Source: Xanthomonas sp. DAR 80977 (GTDB taxonomy: Bacteria; Pseudomonadota; Gammaproteobacteria; Xanthomonadales; Xanthomonadaceae). From it: DNA of 64,000 bases. Shown here one piece after another: positions 19,290 through 30,285 of the stretch (positions are counted from its first letter, which is position 1; each line of letters starts with the position of its first letter). A model generated the notes under the pieces. The model was not told the DNA's origin, did no database searches, and saw only the letters and a list, made by a program, of their open reading frames with translations. The position numbers and the translations under genes are program-made. The DNA is taken from contig NZ_CP162487.1 in the NCBI RefSeq assembly GCF_041240605.1, forward strand, positions 2,859,001-2,923,000, in the 5' to 3' direction.

Positions 19290-21659
19290 ATGAAAATCAC
19301 GCACATGCTCGCAATCCTGGTGCTGGTGGCGCTGCTCGCGTTGCTCGCGCTGGGCGGCGTCGGTTACGGCGCGCAGCAGGGATTGCTCGGCGCGGTCGCC
19401 GCACAGGTCACCTCGTCCGATGCGCTGCGCAACCACATGCAGGCGGACATGATGCACGACGCCCTGCGCGGCGACGTCACCACCGCGTTGCTGGCCGCCT
19501 CGCGCCAGGACGAGGCCGGGATCAAGGCCGCGCACGCCTCGCTCGACGAGCACGCCGCGGAGTTCCGCCAGTCGCTGGCCGACAACCGCAAGCTGCCGCT
19601 GGATCCGGCATTGCGCAAGGAACTGGAGGCGGTCGCTCCCGCGCTGCAGGCCTACATCGCCGCCGCGAACCAGGTCATGACCGTGGTCGAGGCGCATGCG
19701 GACAGCGCCGCCGCCTACGCCGACTTCACCGAAAAGTTCGAACAGCTGGAGACGCGGATGGGCTCGATCAGCGAGCGCATCCTGGCGCTGAACCAGGCCA
19801 GCCGCAGCGCCGCCGAGCAGTACAGCCGCCGCGTCACCTGGCAGCAGGCCGGCGCCGTGGTGCTGGCGGTGCTGTGCCTGGGACTGGCCGCCGGCTGGAT
19901 CCTGCGCTCGGTGTCGCGCCTGCTCGGCGGCGAGCCGCGCGTGGCGATGGCCGCCGCCCAGCACATCGCCGAAGGACGCCTGGACCAGCCGATCCCGGTC
20001 GCCGCCAAGCACGCGCACAGCCTGATGGCGGCCCTGGCGCGGATGCAGCGCGAACTGCGCGAGCGGATCGAGCGCGAGCGCAGCGTCGCCGCCGAGAACC
20101 TGCGCATCCGCACCGCGCTGGACAACGCCTCGACCGGCATGTACATCGCCGACCCCGACCTGACCATCGTCTACGCCAACAACGCGCTGCAGAAACTGCT
20201 GCATACCTACGCCGACGACATCCATGCCTGCGCGCCGGCCTTCGAGCGCTCCAGCCCGCTGCTCGGCCAGCCGGTGTCGCTGCTGGAAGTCGGCAACTCG
20301 CAGGACGCGGAGATCTACCAGCAACTCGACCGCCGAGGCATCGCCCAGCGCGAGGTGCGGTACCGCGAGGCCTGCATCGCCCAGGAGGTGTCCGCGATCC
20401 GCAACGAGGCCGGTGCGCACGTCGGTTTCGTCTGCGAATGGCGCGACCGCACCGCCGAGGCCAAGGTCGAGGTGGACGTGGCCGAGGTGGTGCGCAGCGC
20501 CGCCGCCGGCGACCTGTCCAAGCGCATCGACAGCGACGGCAAACAGGGCTTCTTCCTGCTGCTGGCGCAGCAGCTCAACGGCCTGCTCGACGCCAACGCG
20601 GTCAGCATCGCCGAAGTGTCGCGGCTGCTCAGCGCGCTGGCCGACGGCGACCTGAGCGCACGCATGCACGGCGAGTTCCACGGCGTGTTCGCCGACATGC
20701 GCGACGACGCCAACGCCACCGCCGAGCGGCTGGCCGGCATCGTCGGCCGCATCCAGCAGGCCGCCGGCAACATCCATACCGCCGCCACCGAGATCGCCGC
20801 CGGCAACGACGACCTGTCGCGCCGCACCGAACAGCAGGCCGCCAGCCTCGAGGAAACCGCCGCCTCGATGGAGGAACTGACCTCCACCGTGAAGCAGAAC
20901 GCCGAACATGCGCGCCAGGCCAACCAGCTGGCGGTCGGCGCCGCCTCGGTCGCCTCGCAGGGCGGCGAGATCGTGAGCCAGGTGGTGAGCACGATGAGCG
21001 GCATCGAGACCTCGTCGAAGAAGATCGCCGACATCATCAGCGTCATCGACGGCATCGCCTTCCAGACCAACATCCTGGCGCTCAACGCCGCGGTGGAAGC
21101 GGCGCGTGCCGGCGAACAGGGCCGCGGCTTCGCCGTGGTCGCCAGCGAAGTGCGGACGCTGGCCCAGCGCTCGGCCAACGCCGCCAAGGAGATCAAGGGC
21201 CTGATCGACGACTCGGTCACCCGCGTCGCCGAAGGCTCGGCCCTGGTCGACCGCGCCGGCCGCACCATGCAGGAGATCGTGTCCTCGGTGCAGCGCGTGA
21301 CCGACATCATGGGCGAGATCTCCGCCGCCTCGCAGGAGCAGTCGGCCGGCATCGAGCAGGTCAACCAGACCGTCACCCAGATGGACGAAGCCACCCAGCA
21401 GAACGCCGCGCTGGTCGAGGAGGCCACCGCCGCCGCGCGCTCGATGGAAGAGCAGTCCGAGCAACTGAGCGGCGCGGTCTCGATCTTCCGGCTGGAACAG
21501 GACGGTCCCCGCAAGGCGACCGCATCGGCCTCTGCGCTTTCCGCGGTTGCGACGCGCCATGGTGCCGGTTCGGCGCCCGCACGGCATGCCGCTTCCCAGG
21601 CGTACGCCCCCGTCATCGCCGATGCGAACGATGCGCATTGGCAGACTTCCCGAGTGTAA
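19290..21659 (+). CDS. Chemoreceptor (MCP 4): helical periplasmic sensor plus cytoplasmic PAS
   Basis: A 789-residue receptor. Membrane helices lie at about 5-27 and 187-206, with a helical periplasmic domain between them. HAMP follows, then a PAS domain at about 267-390 ([20 protein letters not shown]), two HAMP-like units ([14 protein letters not shown] and [13 protein letters not shown]; class C linker, shared with MCP 8 and MCP 9), and the signalling domain with its tip near residue 602. The C-terminus reads DAHWQTSRV: a Trp stands where the neighbours have W-x-E-F, but the Phe is lost, possibly by a one-base deletion. It sits in an operon with the barrel gene just upstream. Confidence 0.92.
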   Translation: MKITHMLAILVLVALLALLALGGVGYGAQQGLLGAVAAQVTSSDALRNHMQADMMHDALRGDVTTALLAASRQDEAGIKAAHASLDEHAAEFRQSLADNRKLPLDPALRKELEAVAPALQAYIAAANQVMTVVEAHADSAAAYADFTEKFEQLETRMGSISERILALNQASRSAAEQYSRRVTWQQAGAVVLAVLCLGLAAGWILRSVSRLLGGEPRVAMAAAQHIAEGRLDQPIPVAAKHAHSLMAALARMQRELRERIERERSVAAENLRIRTALDNASTGMYIADPDLTIVYANNALQKLLHTYADDIHACAPAFERSSPLLGQPVSLLEVGNSQDAEIYQQLDRRGIAQREVRYREACIAQEVSAIRNEAGAHVGFVCEWRDRTAEAKVEVDVAEVVRSAAAGDLSKRIDSDGKQGFFLLLAQQLNGLLDANAVSIAEVSRLLSALADGDLSARMHGEFHGVFADMRDDANATAERLAGIVGRIQQAAGNIHTAATEIAAGNDDLSRRTEQQAASLEETAASMEELTSTVKQNAEHARQANQLAVGAASVASQGGEIVSQVVSTMSGIETSSKKIADIISVIDGIAFQTNILALNAAVEAARAGEQGRGFAVVASEVRTLAQRSANAAKEIKGLIDDSVTRVAEGSALVDRAGRTMQEIVSSVQRVTDIMGEISAASQEQSAGIEQVNQTVTQMDEATQQNAALVEEATAAARSMEEQSEQLSGAVSIFRLEQDGPRKATASASALSAVATRHGAGSAPARHAASQAYAPVIADANDAHWQTSRV

Positions 21660-21926
21660 GGAAAACAATCGCGCAAGGTCGGGAATCGACCTACAACCAA
21701 ATTGCCATGCGCCAACGCAGGGTCGGTGCCGATAGTGCATTCAGGCGGCGGCATCGAGGTTGTCCAGCGATACAGCAGCACAGAACAGCAGCACAGACGA
21801 ATCATTGCTCCATTTGCTTGTCGCCACGCTTCGCCGTTACAGGTTTCGCGTTCGACATCGGCCCTATGCAGGGGCGTTGCCGACGCAACCGTTACAGCCA
21901 ATCTCCGGCAATCAACGAGGTCAGCC
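21660..21926 (+). other. Intergenic region before MCP 5
   Basis: A 267-base gap. A GCCGATAG at 21728 and a GCCGTTAC at 21833 look like sigma-28 -10 boxes, but neither has a convincing -35 eleven bases upstream. How MCP 5 is transcribed is therefore unclear. Confidence 0.5.
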
Positions 21927-24170
21927 ATGAATTCGTTTCTGCAACGCTACAACGTCGGACGCCGCCTCGCCGGCGCCTTCGGCCTGCTGATCCTGCTTTC
22001 CGGCGTGCTGGTCGCCGCCGGCCTGATCGCCATGTCCAGTGCGCGCAAGGAACTGGACAGCATCGTCAATGTGAACGTGGAGAAGATGCGCATCGGCAAT
22101 GGCATGCTCGACGCCAACTCGTCCATCCTGATCGCGCTCGGCACCTATACGATGGTGACATCGGAGCAACTCAACGCCGAGGCCATCGCCACGGTCAAGC
22201 AGCAACGGCAACGCTACAGCGATCTGCGCAAGCGACTGGACGGCCTGCCGGTCTCGACGGCCGGGCTGAAGCTGCTGGCGGAAATCGATCGGCGCCGCGA
22301 AGTCGCTCGCGGCATGAACGACCAGGTGATGGCGCTGGCCGGCGCCAATCGCAACGCCGAAGCGCAAGCGGTCCTGAGCGAGAAGGCACGCCCCGCCACG
22401 CTGGCGTGGCAGGCCGCGATCCGCGAGAACGTGACCCTGCAGGAGCAACAGACCAAGGCGGCATATGCGGCGGCGCTCCAGGCGATGAATCGCGGCAAGC
22501 TGCTGCTGACCATCGGCGGCATCGCAGTGCTGGTGGTCAGCAGCCTGTTGGCCTGGGCGATCACCCGCAGCCTGACCCGGCCGCTGAACCGCGCCACCCG
22601 CGCCGCCGAGGCCATCGCCGACGGGCGCCTGGACAACGACGTGCGCACCGATGCGCGCGACGAACCCGGCCGCCTGCTCAATGCGATGGACAAGATGCAG
22701 ACCCAGCTGCGGCGCTTCTCCAGCGAGACCACGCTGATGATCGAGCTGCACGCCGACAAGGACATCAGCCACCGCATGCCGCTGGATTTCCCCGGCGTCT
22801 ACGGCGACCTCAGCAAGGGCATCAACACCATGATGTTCGAGCACCTGGACGCGATCGTCGATGCGATCGAGGTGCTCAACGAGTACGCCAACGGCGACCT
22901 GCGCCGCGATGCGCGGCGCCTGCCGGGCAGCCGCGCGGTGCTGCACGAATCGATGGACGCGGCCAAGGCCAGCCTGCTGGCGATCAACACCGAGATCAAG
23001 CGCCTGGCCGCGGCGGCCGCGGCCGGCGATTTCAGCGCCCGCGGCGACGCGGCGCACTTCCAGCACGACTTCCGCCTGATGGTGGAAGGACTCAACGCGA
23101 TGATGGAGGTCAGCGACCGCAACCTCGGCAAGCTCTCCGCGCTGTTGCAGGCCATCGCCGCCGGCGACCTGACCGCGCGCATGCATGGCGAGTTCCATGG
23201 CGTGTTCGCGCGGATGCGCGACGATGCCAACGCCACCGCCGATCAGCTGACCGGCATCGTCGGCCGCATCCAGACCGCCGCGGTCAGCATCAATGCCGCC
23301 GCCACCGAGATCGCCGCCGGCAACGACGATCTGTCGCGGCGCACCGAACAGCAGGCCGCCAGCCTGGAAGAGACCGCCGCCTCGATGGAGGAACTGACCT
23401 CCACGGTCAAGCAGAATGCCGAACACGCGCGGCAAGCCAATCAGCTGGCGGTCGGTGCGGCTGGCGTCGCCACCCAGGGCGGCGAGGTGGTCGGCCAGGT
23501 GGTGACCACCATGAGCGGCATCGAAGCCTCGTCGAAGAAGATCGCCGACATCATCTCGGTCATCGACGGCATCGCCTTCCAGACCAATATCCTGGCGCTC
23601 AACGCCGCGGTGGAAGCGGCGCGCGCCGGCGACCAGGGCCGCGGCTTCGCCGTGGTCGCCAGCGAGGTGCGCACCCTCGCCCAGCGCTCGGCCAATGCCG
23701 CCAAGGAGATCAAGCACCTGATCGACGACTCGGTGACCCGCGTCGCCGAAGGCTCGTCGCTGGTCGACCGGGCGGGTCGGACCATGCAGGACATCGTGTC
23801 CTCGGTGCAGCGCGTCACCGACATCATGGGCGAGATCTCCGCCGCCTCGCAGGAACAGTACGCCGGCATCGAGCAGGTCAACCAGACCGTCACCCAGATG
23901 GACGAGGCCACCCAGCAGAACGCCGCGCTGGTCGAGGAGGCCACCGCGGCGGCGCGCTCGATGGAGGACCAGGCCGGGCAACTCACCGCCGCGGTGGCCG
24001 TGTTCAAGATCGACGACGTCTCCGCGCCAGCACGCCACCGCCCCGCGGTCAGCGCGCCGGACGTGGCCGCCGTGGTCAAGGCACAGGTGGCCGCCGCGAC
24101 GCGTGCGGTGCGCAATGCGCCCAAGCGCGCCGCCAGCGGTGGCGGCGACGCCAGTTGGCAGGAGTTCTGA
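21927..24170 (+). CDS. Chemoreceptor (MCP 5): four-helix-bundle sensor, paralogue of MCP 1
   Basis: A 747-residue receptor with membrane helices at about 15-37 and 190-212. Its start ([20 protein letters not shown]) closely parallels MCP 1. The class A HAMP-like linker ([24 protein letters not shown]) is almost identical to that of MCP 1, while the periplasmic helices differ, so the ligands may differ. The tip is near residue 562. It ends DASWQEF, a docking-type tail that MCP 1 lacks. The ATG at 21927 is preferred over an in-frame upstream extension because the membrane helix follows directly. Confidence 0.92.
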   Translation: MNSFLQRYNVGRRLAGAFGLLILLSGVLVAAGLIAMSSARKELDSIVNVNVEKMRIGNGMLDANSSILIALGTYTMVTSEQLNAEAIATVKQQRQRYSDLRKRLDGLPVSTAGLKLLAEIDRRREVARGMNDQVMALAGANRNAEAQAVLSEKARPATLAWQAAIRENVTLQEQQTKAAYAAALQAMNRGKLLLTIGGIAVLVVSSLLAWAITRSLTRPLNRATRAAEAIADGRLDNDVRTDARDEPGRLLNAMDKMQTQLRRFSSETTLMIELHADKDISHRMPLDFPGVYGDLSKGINTMMFEHLDAIVDAIEVLNEYANGDLRRDARRLPGSRAVLHESMDAAKASLLAINTEIKRLAAAAAAGDFSARGDAAHFQHDFRLMVEGLNAMMEVSDRNLGKLSALLQAIAAGDLTARMHGEFHGVFARMRDDANATADQLTGIVGRIQTAAVSINAAATEIAAGNDDLSRRTEQQAASLEETAASMEELTSTVKQNAEHARQANQLAVGAAGVATQGGEVVGQVVTTMSGIEASSKKIADIISVIDGIAFQTNILALNAAVEAARAGDQGRGFAVVASEVRTLAQRSANAAKEIKHLIDDSVTRVAEGSSLVDRAGRTMQDIVSSVQRVTDIMGEISAASQEQYAGIEQVNQTVTQMDEATQQNAALVEEATAAARSMEDQAGQLTAAVAVFKIDDVSAPARHRPAVSAPDVAAVVKAQVAAATRAVRNAPKRAASGGGDASWQEF

Positions 24171-24178
24171 GTCCTGCG

Positions 24179-24206
24179 GCCGCGATGCGGGTGATTGCAT
24201 CGCGGC
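24179..24206 (+). terminator. Hairpin after MCP 5
   Basis: A perfect 10-base stem GCCGCGATGC / GCATCGCGGC with an 8-base loop, without a T run. A better terminator lies at 24302. Confidence 0.5.
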
Positions 24207-24301
24207 TGCAACCCAGACTGGTCGACAGCATGCGCCTGAGGCCTGGCCCGCCTTGCGAGCGGCCGCGGCTTCGACAGTCGCACCGGCATCGAATGATCGG
24301 C

Positions 24302-24330
24302 AAGCCCGAGTCGTGCATTCGGGCTTTTCC
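24302..24330 (+). terminator. Terminator downstream of MCP 5
   Basis: Stem AAGCCCGA / TCGGGCTT around a 9-base loop, followed by TTTCC. It probably ends the MCP 5 transcript. Confidence 0.7.
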
Positions 24331-24468
24331 ATTTCCGCAACGCGAACAGCCGCCGCGCGCACTGCATCCTCGAATGGTTCGGCGACTCGTCGTAGCGATC
24401 AAAGCGCCAAGGAAAAAGCCTGCGCCCGAAGCGCCGGCAGGCATCGCATAGCCGCCGCGTCGCAAGGC

Positions 24469-24485
24469 ATGGGAATCATTCTCAT
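24469..24485. promoter_or_regulatory. Fur-box-like palindrome
   Basis: ATGGGAATCATTCTCAT is a 17-base palindrome with one mismatch around a central C. It resembles the ATGAGAATCATT half-site pattern of Fur boxes. It lies about 80 bases upstream of the MCP 6 sigma-28 promoter; no iron gene is adjacent. Confidence 0.4.
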
Positions 24486-24538
24486 GCGCGCCTCAAAAAA
24501 ACTGCCGAACGCCCTCAAGTTTCTGAGATGGGCGTCTT

Positions 24539-24559
24539 GAGCCGAACATTTTTCGGCTC
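24539..24559 (+). terminator. Hairpin just upstream of the MCP 6 promoter
   Basis: Stem GAGCCGAA / TTCGGCTC around a CATTT loop, ending 6 bases before the -35 box. No T run follows, so it could insulate the promoter or be an operator. Confidence 0.45.
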
Positions 24560-24565
24560 GCGGCC

Positions 24566-24592
24566 TAAAGTCCCCCCACCCAATGCCGCTAA
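24566..24592 (+). promoter_or_regulatory. Sigma-28 promoter for MCP 6
   Basis: TAAAGTCC, an 11-base spacer, then GCCGCTAA. The leader to the ATG at 24829 is long, about 230 bases. Confidence 0.75.
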
Positions 24593-24828
24593 AAGTCTCA
24601 ATCTGAGAATTTGTCTAAAAAATACTACTAAAGTTTTCGCTGCCATCTGCTAAGTCGCCGCTGCTCGGCGTCTCACAGCTGCAGCCTGCGACCCCGATGG
24701 CAGCGCCAGCGGATTCTTCATGTGTGTGCGACATGTCTGCTGAGCTCCGGCGCCAAGCAGACTGCTGTCCCTGCCGGACTCGTACCTTCACAGCTTGATT
24801 GTTCGTTAACCCGACCCGGTAGAACACA

Positions 24829-27084
24829 ATGAAATCCAAGAATCTGACTATCTCCACGCAGCTGGCCATCGGCTTTGGCGCCGTCGTGCTGGTCATGCTC
24901 ATCGTCGGCGGCATCAGTCTGAGCAGCCAGTCAAAATTGAACAGCGCGATGGCGATCAACGAGCACACGTTCAAGGTATTGGCGACCGGCCAGGAGATGC
25001 AGGAGAACGCGCTGAACATCGAGACCGGCACGCGCGGCTACCTGCTGTCCGGCGACAAGCAGCATCTGCAGCCCTTCGAGAAAGGCCAGGCCGCGTTCGA
25101 AAAGGGCTATGCCGACGCCAAGCAGCTGACCGTGGACAATGCCAAGCAACAGGCGCGCCTGGCCGAGGTGGACAAGGCCTACCAGCAATTGTTGGCCGTG
25201 GAAAAGGACACCATCGGCGTCCGCGAAGGGGCCAACGGTGCCGAACAGGCGCTGGCGGTGTTCCGCGAGGGACGCGACCGCGCCGCCATGGGCAAGATCC
25301 GTCAGCTGCTCGGCGATTTCGCCAACGAAGAGACCAGCCTGCTGGCCAAGCGCAGCGCCGAGCTGGAAGCGGTGCGCGCCCGCGGCAAGTGGTCGGTGCT
25401 GATCGGCAGCCTGATCGCGGTGCTGGTCGCCGTGGGCATGGGCCTGGTGATCCGCCGCCAGCTGGTCAAGCGCATGGGCCAGGCCATCTCGGTCGCCGAT
25501 GCCATCGCCTCGGGCAACCTCGACAATGCCATCGATACCAAGTCGCGCGACGAAACCGGCCGCCTGCTGATCAGCATGGACAAGATGCAGAGCCAGTTGC
25601 AGGCGGTGCTCGCGGCGCAGACCGAGATGGCCCGGCGCCATGACGCCGGCCAGATCAGCTACCGCATGGATGCCAAGGCATTCCCCGGGCAATACGGCCG
25701 CATGGTGCACGACAGCAACGAGCTGGCCGGCTCGCACATCGCGGTGAAGATGCGCCTGGCGCAGATCATGGGCCGCTATGCGATCGGCGACTTCAACGAG
25801 GACATGGACCGCCTGCCCGGCGAGAAGGCGGTATTGACCGAGACCATGGACACGGTCAAGCAGAACCTGAGCGCGATGAACCGCGAGATCAGCCACCTGG
25901 CCTCCGCAGCGGCGGCCGGCGACTTCAGCGTGCGCGGCGATGCCGAACGCTTCCAGTACGACTTCCGCGCCATGGTCGACAGCCTCAACCAGCTCATGGC
26001 CACCGCCGACGGCAACCTGCAATCCCTGTCCGCGCTGTTGCAGTCCATCGCCGCCGGCGACCTGACCGCGCGCATGCACGGCGAGTTCCAGGGCGTGTTC
26101 GCCAGGATGCGCGACGACGCCAACGCCACCTCCGAGCAGCTGGCCGGCATCGTCGGCCGCATCCAGACCGCCGCACTGAGCATCAACAGCGCGTCCAGCG
26201 AGATCGCCACCGGCAACGACGACCTGTCGCGCCGCACCGAGCAGCAGGCCGCCAGCCTGGAAGAGACCGCCGCGTCGATGGAGGAACTGACCTCCACGGT
26301 CAAGCAGAACGCCGAGCACGCGCGCCAGGCCAACCAGCTCGCGGTCGGCGCCGCCGCTGTCGCTTCGCAGGGTGGCGAGGTGGTCGGCCAGGTGGTCACC
26401 ACGATGAGCGGCATCGAAGCTTCGTCGAAGAAGATCGCCGACATCATCTCGGTCATCGACGGCATCGCCTTCCAGACCAACATCCTGGCACTCAACGCCG
26501 CGGTGGAAGCGGCGCGTGCCGGCGAACAGGGCCGCGGCTTCGCCGTCGTCGCCTCGGAAGTCCGCACCCTCGCCCAGCGCTCGGCCAATGCCGCCAAGGA
26601 GATCAAGAGCCTGATCGACGACTCGGTCGGCCAGGTGTCCAACGGCTCGGCGCTGGTGCGCCAGGCCGGCCAGACCATGAGCGAGATCGTGTCCTCGGTG
26701 CAGCGCGTCACCGACATCATGGGTGAGATCTCCGCCGCCTCGCAGGAGCAGTACGCCGGCATCGAGCAGGTCAACCAGACCGTTACCCAGATGGACGAGG
26801 CGACCCAGCAGAATGCGGCCCTGGTGGAAGAAGCCACCGCCGCCGCACGCGCGATGGAAGACCAGGCGCGCCAGCTCACCGAAACCGTCGCGGTGTTCAA
26901 GATCGACGACGCTCCCGCGACGACGGCGCCGGCCAGCCGGCGCCAGGCAGTCAGCGCACCGGCCGTGGCCGCCGTGGTCAAGGCGCAGGTGTCGGCGGCG
27001 ACCCGCGCCGTGCGCAACGCCGCACCCAAGCGTGCGGTCGGCGCCGGCGCTGCTGCTGCCGATACCAGCTGGCACGAGTTCTAA
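24829..27084 (+). CDS. Chemoreceptor (MCP 6): CHASE3-type sensor, paralogue of MCP 2
   Basis: A 751-residue receptor. Membrane helices at about 14-34 and 187-208 enclose a CHASE3 domain ([20 protein letters not shown]). The start [20 protein letters not shown] matches MCP 2 ([20 protein letters not shown]) almost residue for residue. Class B linker; tip near residue 559. The first linker unit carries changes against MCP 2 ([20 protein letters not shown]). It ends DTSWHEF, a docking-type tail. Just before the tail, the stretch [20 protein letters not shown] is nearly the same as in MCP 5, suggesting exchange of 3' ends between the two genes. Confidence 0.93.
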   Translation: MKSKNLTISTQLAIGFGAVVLVMLIVGGISLSSQSKLNSAMAINEHTFKVLATGQEMQENALNIETGTRGYLLSGDKQHLQPFEKGQAAFEKGYADAKQLTVDNAKQQARLAEVDKAYQQLLAVEKDTIGVREGANGAEQALAVFREGRDRAAMGKIRQLLGDFANEETSLLAKRSAELEAVRARGKWSVLIGSLIAVLVAVGMGLVIRRQLVKRMGQAISVADAIASGNLDNAIDTKSRDETGRLLISMDKMQSQLQAVLAAQTEMARRHDAGQISYRMDAKAFPGQYGRMVHDSNELAGSHIAVKMRLAQIMGRYAIGDFNEDMDRLPGEKAVLTETMDTVKQNLSAMNREISHLASAAAAGDFSVRGDAERFQYDFRAMVDSLNQLMATADGNLQSLSALLQSIAAGDLTARMHGEFQGVFARMRDDANATSEQLAGIVGRIQTAALSINSASSEIATGNDDLSRRTEQQAASLEETAASMEELTSTVKQNAEHARQANQLAVGAAAVASQGGEVVGQVVTTMSGIEASSKKIADIISVIDGIAFQTNILALNAAVEAARAGEQGRGFAVVASEVRTLAQRSANAAKEIKSLIDDSVGQVSNGSALVRQAGQTMSEIVSSVQRVTDIMGEISAASQEQYAGIEQVNQTVTQMDEATQQNAALVEEATAAARAMEDQARQLTETVAVFKIDDAPATTAPASRRQAVSAPAVAAVVKAQVSAATRAVRNAAPKRAVGAGAAAADTSWHEF

Positions 27085-27102
27085 GTCCCGCCAACGCAAT
27101 GC

Positions 27103-27140
27103 CGACGATCGCCATGCCGGTTCCGGCATGGCGATCGTCG
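27103..27140 (+). terminator. Long perfect hairpin after MCP 6
   Basis: An 18-base stem with no mismatch (arms begin CGACGATCGCC and CCGGCATGG) around a TT loop, 18 bases after the MCP 6 stop. No T run follows. Confidence 0.6.
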
Positions 27141-27321
27141 TTGCACCGGCCGCCCATGCAGATCGCGCCGATCGCCGGCAGGAGCGGCATCGGCCCGGGA
27201 TCGGCCCCCGTCTTTCGGATCGAACGTCGCGCCGCAGGCCATGGCACAGCGACGCTGTAACCCGGCGCTCACAGCCGCGCGACAAACTCGATCGCCGGCT
27301 GACTCGCATGCCTGCCGCGCT

Positions 27322-27348
27322 TCAACAACCCAGCCGGCACGCCGCTAC
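27322..27348 (+). promoter_or_regulatory. Candidate sigma-28 promoter for MCP 7
   Basis: TCAACAAC, an 11-base spacer, then GCCGCTAC. The -10 is good and the -35 partial; it lies 177 bases before the start. Confidence 0.5.
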
Positions 27349-27524
27349 TGCATCGACTCCCAGACGTTTGCGCAAGCAGTCATCACCATGAAGCATCCCC
27401 TATCGCATCGCCCACTGCCTGCATCCCTGCCGGCGGTTGTTCCGTATGCGCAGGCAGGCGATGCCGCGCCGCTGCAATCGCGCACCGCCTGACCTGTTGC
27501 CCCGACGACGTTCAGAGACTTTCC

Positions 27525-30095
27525 ATGCCATTGTCCATCCAGGCCGCTGCCGGCCACCCCCACTCCCCCATCGGGCCGCAGCGAGCGCTGCGCGCCTGGC
27601 ACGATCTCGCCATCGCCAGGAAACTGAGCATCATCGGCATCCTCGCCCTGCTTGGGCTGGTGATCCCGGTCCTGCTCTACAGCGGCAAGCTCAACGAAAG
27701 CGTCGGCATCAGCCGCAACGAACTGCGCAGCTATGCGCCGCTGCGCCAGATGCTGTCGCTGGTTGGCGCGCTGCAGGCCGAACGCGTGGAAACCGGCGCC
27801 GCCGCAGCCGTCGCGGCGCGGCGCACCGACAACTTCCTGGCCGACCTGCAACGCACCGTCGCCACCCTGCCCGGCTTCGAGCGCAGCGACAAGGCCTTGG
27901 CGCGCCTGCACCAGGCCCTGGCGGACGGACGCGGCGACAGCGCCACGGTCGCCGACCGGGCCTCCGCCGCACTGGATGCGATGCGCGACGACAGCCAACT
28001 GGTCTACACCCCCTATGTCGAGAGCTACCACCTGGTGGTGGCCAGCCTGATCTACGGCCCCGATACCGGCCAGGCGCTGACCCGCCTGGATGCGGCCACG
28101 GACCCGTCGCAGGCTGGCGCGCAGGCGCCGGTGCTGCGCGAACAGATCGCGCAGGTCGCACGCGACCATGCACGGCTGCGCCATGAACTGGAAAAAGCGG
28201 TCGGCCTGCTCGAGCAACCGGATCCGGCGTTGGCCGCGGCAGTCGCCGCCGAAGCGGGTCGTGCGGACCAGGCATTGGCGCAACTGTCCAACGCACTGGA
28301 CAGCGGCGCAGCGGACGCCGACCAGCGCTGGAACCGCGCGCTCGACGAGTGGGGCCATGCGCTGCAGGCGCTGAGCGCGGTGTCGCTGCAGGCCTTGCAG
28401 GGCCAATCGGCCCGGCACCTGGCGGACGCACGCAGCGCGATGTGGTGGACGATCGCCGGCCTGGGCCTGCTGACGCTGCTGATCGTGGCCTTGTGCGTGC
28501 ATACCCTGTCGACGCTGACCCGCAACGTGCGCCGCGCCGCGGGCGTCGCCGCGCAGATCGCGCAGGGCAAGCTGGACACGGCGATCGCGGTTTCCAGCCA
28601 TGACGAAAGCGGCCAGCTGCTCGGCAACATGCAGCAGATGCAACAGCAACTGCAGCAGGTGCTGGCCGCACAGGTGGAGATGGCGCAACGCCACGACGCC
28701 GGCCAGATCAGCTATCGCATGGACGAAGCCGCCTTCCCCGGCGACTACGGGCGCATGGTCCGCGACAGCAATGCGCTGGTCGCCGCGCACATCGCGGTGA
28801 AGATGCGCGTGGCGCAGATGATGGGCCGCTACGCGATCGGCGACCTCAGCGAAGACCTGGAACCCCTGCCGGGCGAGAAGGCGGTGCTGAACGAGATCAT
28901 GGATACGGTCAAGCGCAACCTGGGCGCGATGAACCGCGAGATCGGCCAACTCGCCGCCGCCGCCGCGGCAGGCGACTTCAGCGTGCGCGGCGACGCGCAG
29001 CGCTTCCAGTACGACTTCCGCGCCATGGTCGACAATCTCAACCAGCTGATGGCCACCGCCGACGGCAACCTGCAATCCCTGTCCGCGCTGCTGCAGTCCA
29101 TCGCCGCCGGCGACCTGACCGCGCGCATGCACGGCGAGTTCCAGGGCGTGTTCGCCGCCATGCGCGACGACGCCAACGCCACCGCCGAGCAACTGGCTAC
29201 GATCGTCGGCCGCATCCAGACCGCGGCGTCGAGCATCAACAGCGCCGCCTCGGAAATCGCCACCGGCAACGACGATCTGTCGCGGCGCACCGAACAGCAG
29301 GCCGCCAGTCTCGAGGAAACCGCCGCGTCGATGGAAGAGCTGACGTCCACGGTCAAGCAGAACGCCGAACATGCGCGCCAGGCCAACCAGCTCGCGGCCG
29401 GTGCGGCCGCGGTCGCCTCGCAGGGTGGCGAGGTGGTCGGCCAGGTGGTCACCACCATGAGCGGCATCGAGGCCTCGTCGAAGAAGATCGCCGACATCAT
29501 CAGCGTCATCGACGGCATCGCCTTCCAGACCAATATCCTGGCGCTCAACGCCGCGGTGGAAGCGGCGCGTGCGGGGGAACAGGGTCGCGGCTTCGCCGTC
29601 GTCGCCAGCGAGGTACGCACCCTCGCCCAGCGTTCGGCCGGCGCGGCCAAGGAGATCAAGCATCTGATCGACGACTCGGTGAGCCGCGTCGCCGCAGGCT
29701 CGGCGCTGGTCGATCAGGCCGGCCAGACCATGAGCGAGATCGTGTCCTCGGTGCAGCGCGTCACCGACATCATGGGCGAGATCTCCGCCGCCTCGCAGGA
29801 ACAGTACGCCGGCATCGAGCAGGTCAACCAGACCGTCACCCAGATGGACCAGGCCACCCAGCAGAACGCCGCCCTGGTCGAGGAAGCCACCGCCGCGGCG
29901 CGCGCGATGGAGGAACAGGCTGGACAGCTGGCCGACGCGGTCGCGGCATTCAAGCTGCCCGACAGCGCAGCGACCTCCACGCTCCACACGCACCCTGGCG
30001 CATCGCTGCGCCTGGCCGGCAAAACCGCAGCATTGACTGCAGTGCGCACCATGCCGGCCGCGATGGCCAGGGGCACCGAGCGGCGCGGGTCCTGA
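27525..30095 (+). CDS. Chemoreceptor (MCP 7): large helical (NIT-like) sensor
   Basis: An 856-residue receptor. A 34-residue cytoplasmic N-terminus precedes the first membrane helix (about 35-53); the second is at about 305-328. The roughly 250-residue periplasmic region between them is helical. Its [18 protein letters not shown] resembles the N-terminal helix of NIT (nitrate/nitrite-sensing) domains, but the match is weak. HAMP, the class B linker and the signalling domain follow, with the tip near residue 678. The C-terminus (ARGTERRGS) has no docking tail. Confidence 0.9.
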   Translation: MPLSIQAAAGHPHSPIGPQRALRAWHDLAIARKLSIIGILALLGLVIPVLLYSGKLNESVGISRNELRSYAPLRQMLSLVGALQAERVETGAAAAVAARRTDNFLADLQRTVATLPGFERSDKALARLHQALADGRGDSATVADRASAALDAMRDDSQLVYTPYVESYHLVVASLIYGPDTGQALTRLDAATDPSQAGAQAPVLREQIAQVARDHARLRHELEKAVGLLEQPDPALAAAVAAEAGRADQALAQLSNALDSGAADADQRWNRALDEWGHALQALSAVSLQALQGQSARHLADARSAMWWTIAGLGLLTLLIVALCVHTLSTLTRNVRRAAGVAAQIAQGKLDTAIAVSSHDESGQLLGNMQQMQQQLQQVLAAQVEMAQRHDAGQISYRMDEAAFPGDYGRMVRDSNALVAAHIAVKMRVAQMMGRYAIGDLSEDLEPLPGEKAVLNEIMDTVKRNLGAMNREIGQLAAAAAAGDFSVRGDAQRFQYDFRAMVDNLNQLMATADGNLQSLSALLQSIAAGDLTARMHGEFQGVFAAMRDDANATAEQLATIVGRIQTAASSINSAASEIATGNDDLSRRTEQQAASLEETAASMEELTSTVKQNAEHARQANQLAAGAAAVASQGGEVVGQVVTTMSGIEASSKKIADIISVIDGIAFQTNILALNAAVEAARAGEQGRGFAVVASEVRTLAQRSAGAAKEIKHLIDDSVSRVAAGSALVDQAGQTMSEIVSSVQRVTDIMGEISAASQEQYAGIEQVNQTVTQMDQATQQNAALVEEATAAARAMEEQAGQLADAVAAFKLPDSAATSTLHTHPGASLRLAGKTAALTAVRTMPAAMARGTERRGS

Positions 30096-30204
30096 TCCAA
30101 TGCCCGCCAGGCCTGTCCAAAATCCTGTCCCGCAATGTCAAACACCATGTCCTGAGACATGAGGTATTGCACTGCACAAAGGTCACAAAACGCCAAGCGT
30201 CCAG

Positions 30205-30231
30205 TCAATTTTCAGTGAAAACCGCCGATAC
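30205..30231 (+). promoter_or_regulatory. Sigma-28 promoter for MCP 8
   Basis: TCAATTTT, an 11-base spacer, then GCCGATAC, 54 bases before the MCP 8 ATG. Confidence 0.8.
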
Positions 30232-30285
30232 GGATTCACGCGCCGCTCACATGCGCGCGTCTGCTCCGCTTCCATAGGCGTTTCC

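Larger units (their letters stand above)
24171..24828 (+). other. Long intergenic region between MCP 5 and MCP 6
   Basis: At 658 bases this is the longest gene-free stretch in the window. It holds two hairpins after MCP 5 (24179-24206 and the terminator 24302-24330), a Fur-box-like palindrome (24469-24485), a third hairpin (24539-24559) and a sigma-28 promoter (24566-24592), followed by a 236-base AT-richer leader. I find no convincing gene. Confidence 0.65.
27085..27524 (+). other. Intergenic region between MCP 6 and MCP 7
   Basis: A 440-base gap with an 18-base perfect hairpin (27103-27140) and a weak sigma-28 promoter candidate (27322-27348). A 34-codon frame starting at 27390 has no support as a gene. 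Confidence 0.6.

Noticed and set aside
21717..21840. GCCGATAG at 21728 and GCCGTTAC at 21833 as sigma-28 promoters for MCP 5
   Set aside because: No -35 box of even moderate quality lies 11 bases upstream of either.
27390..27494. 34-codon frame upstream of MCP 7
   Set aside because: No ribosome site, no resemblance to any family and low-complexity content.
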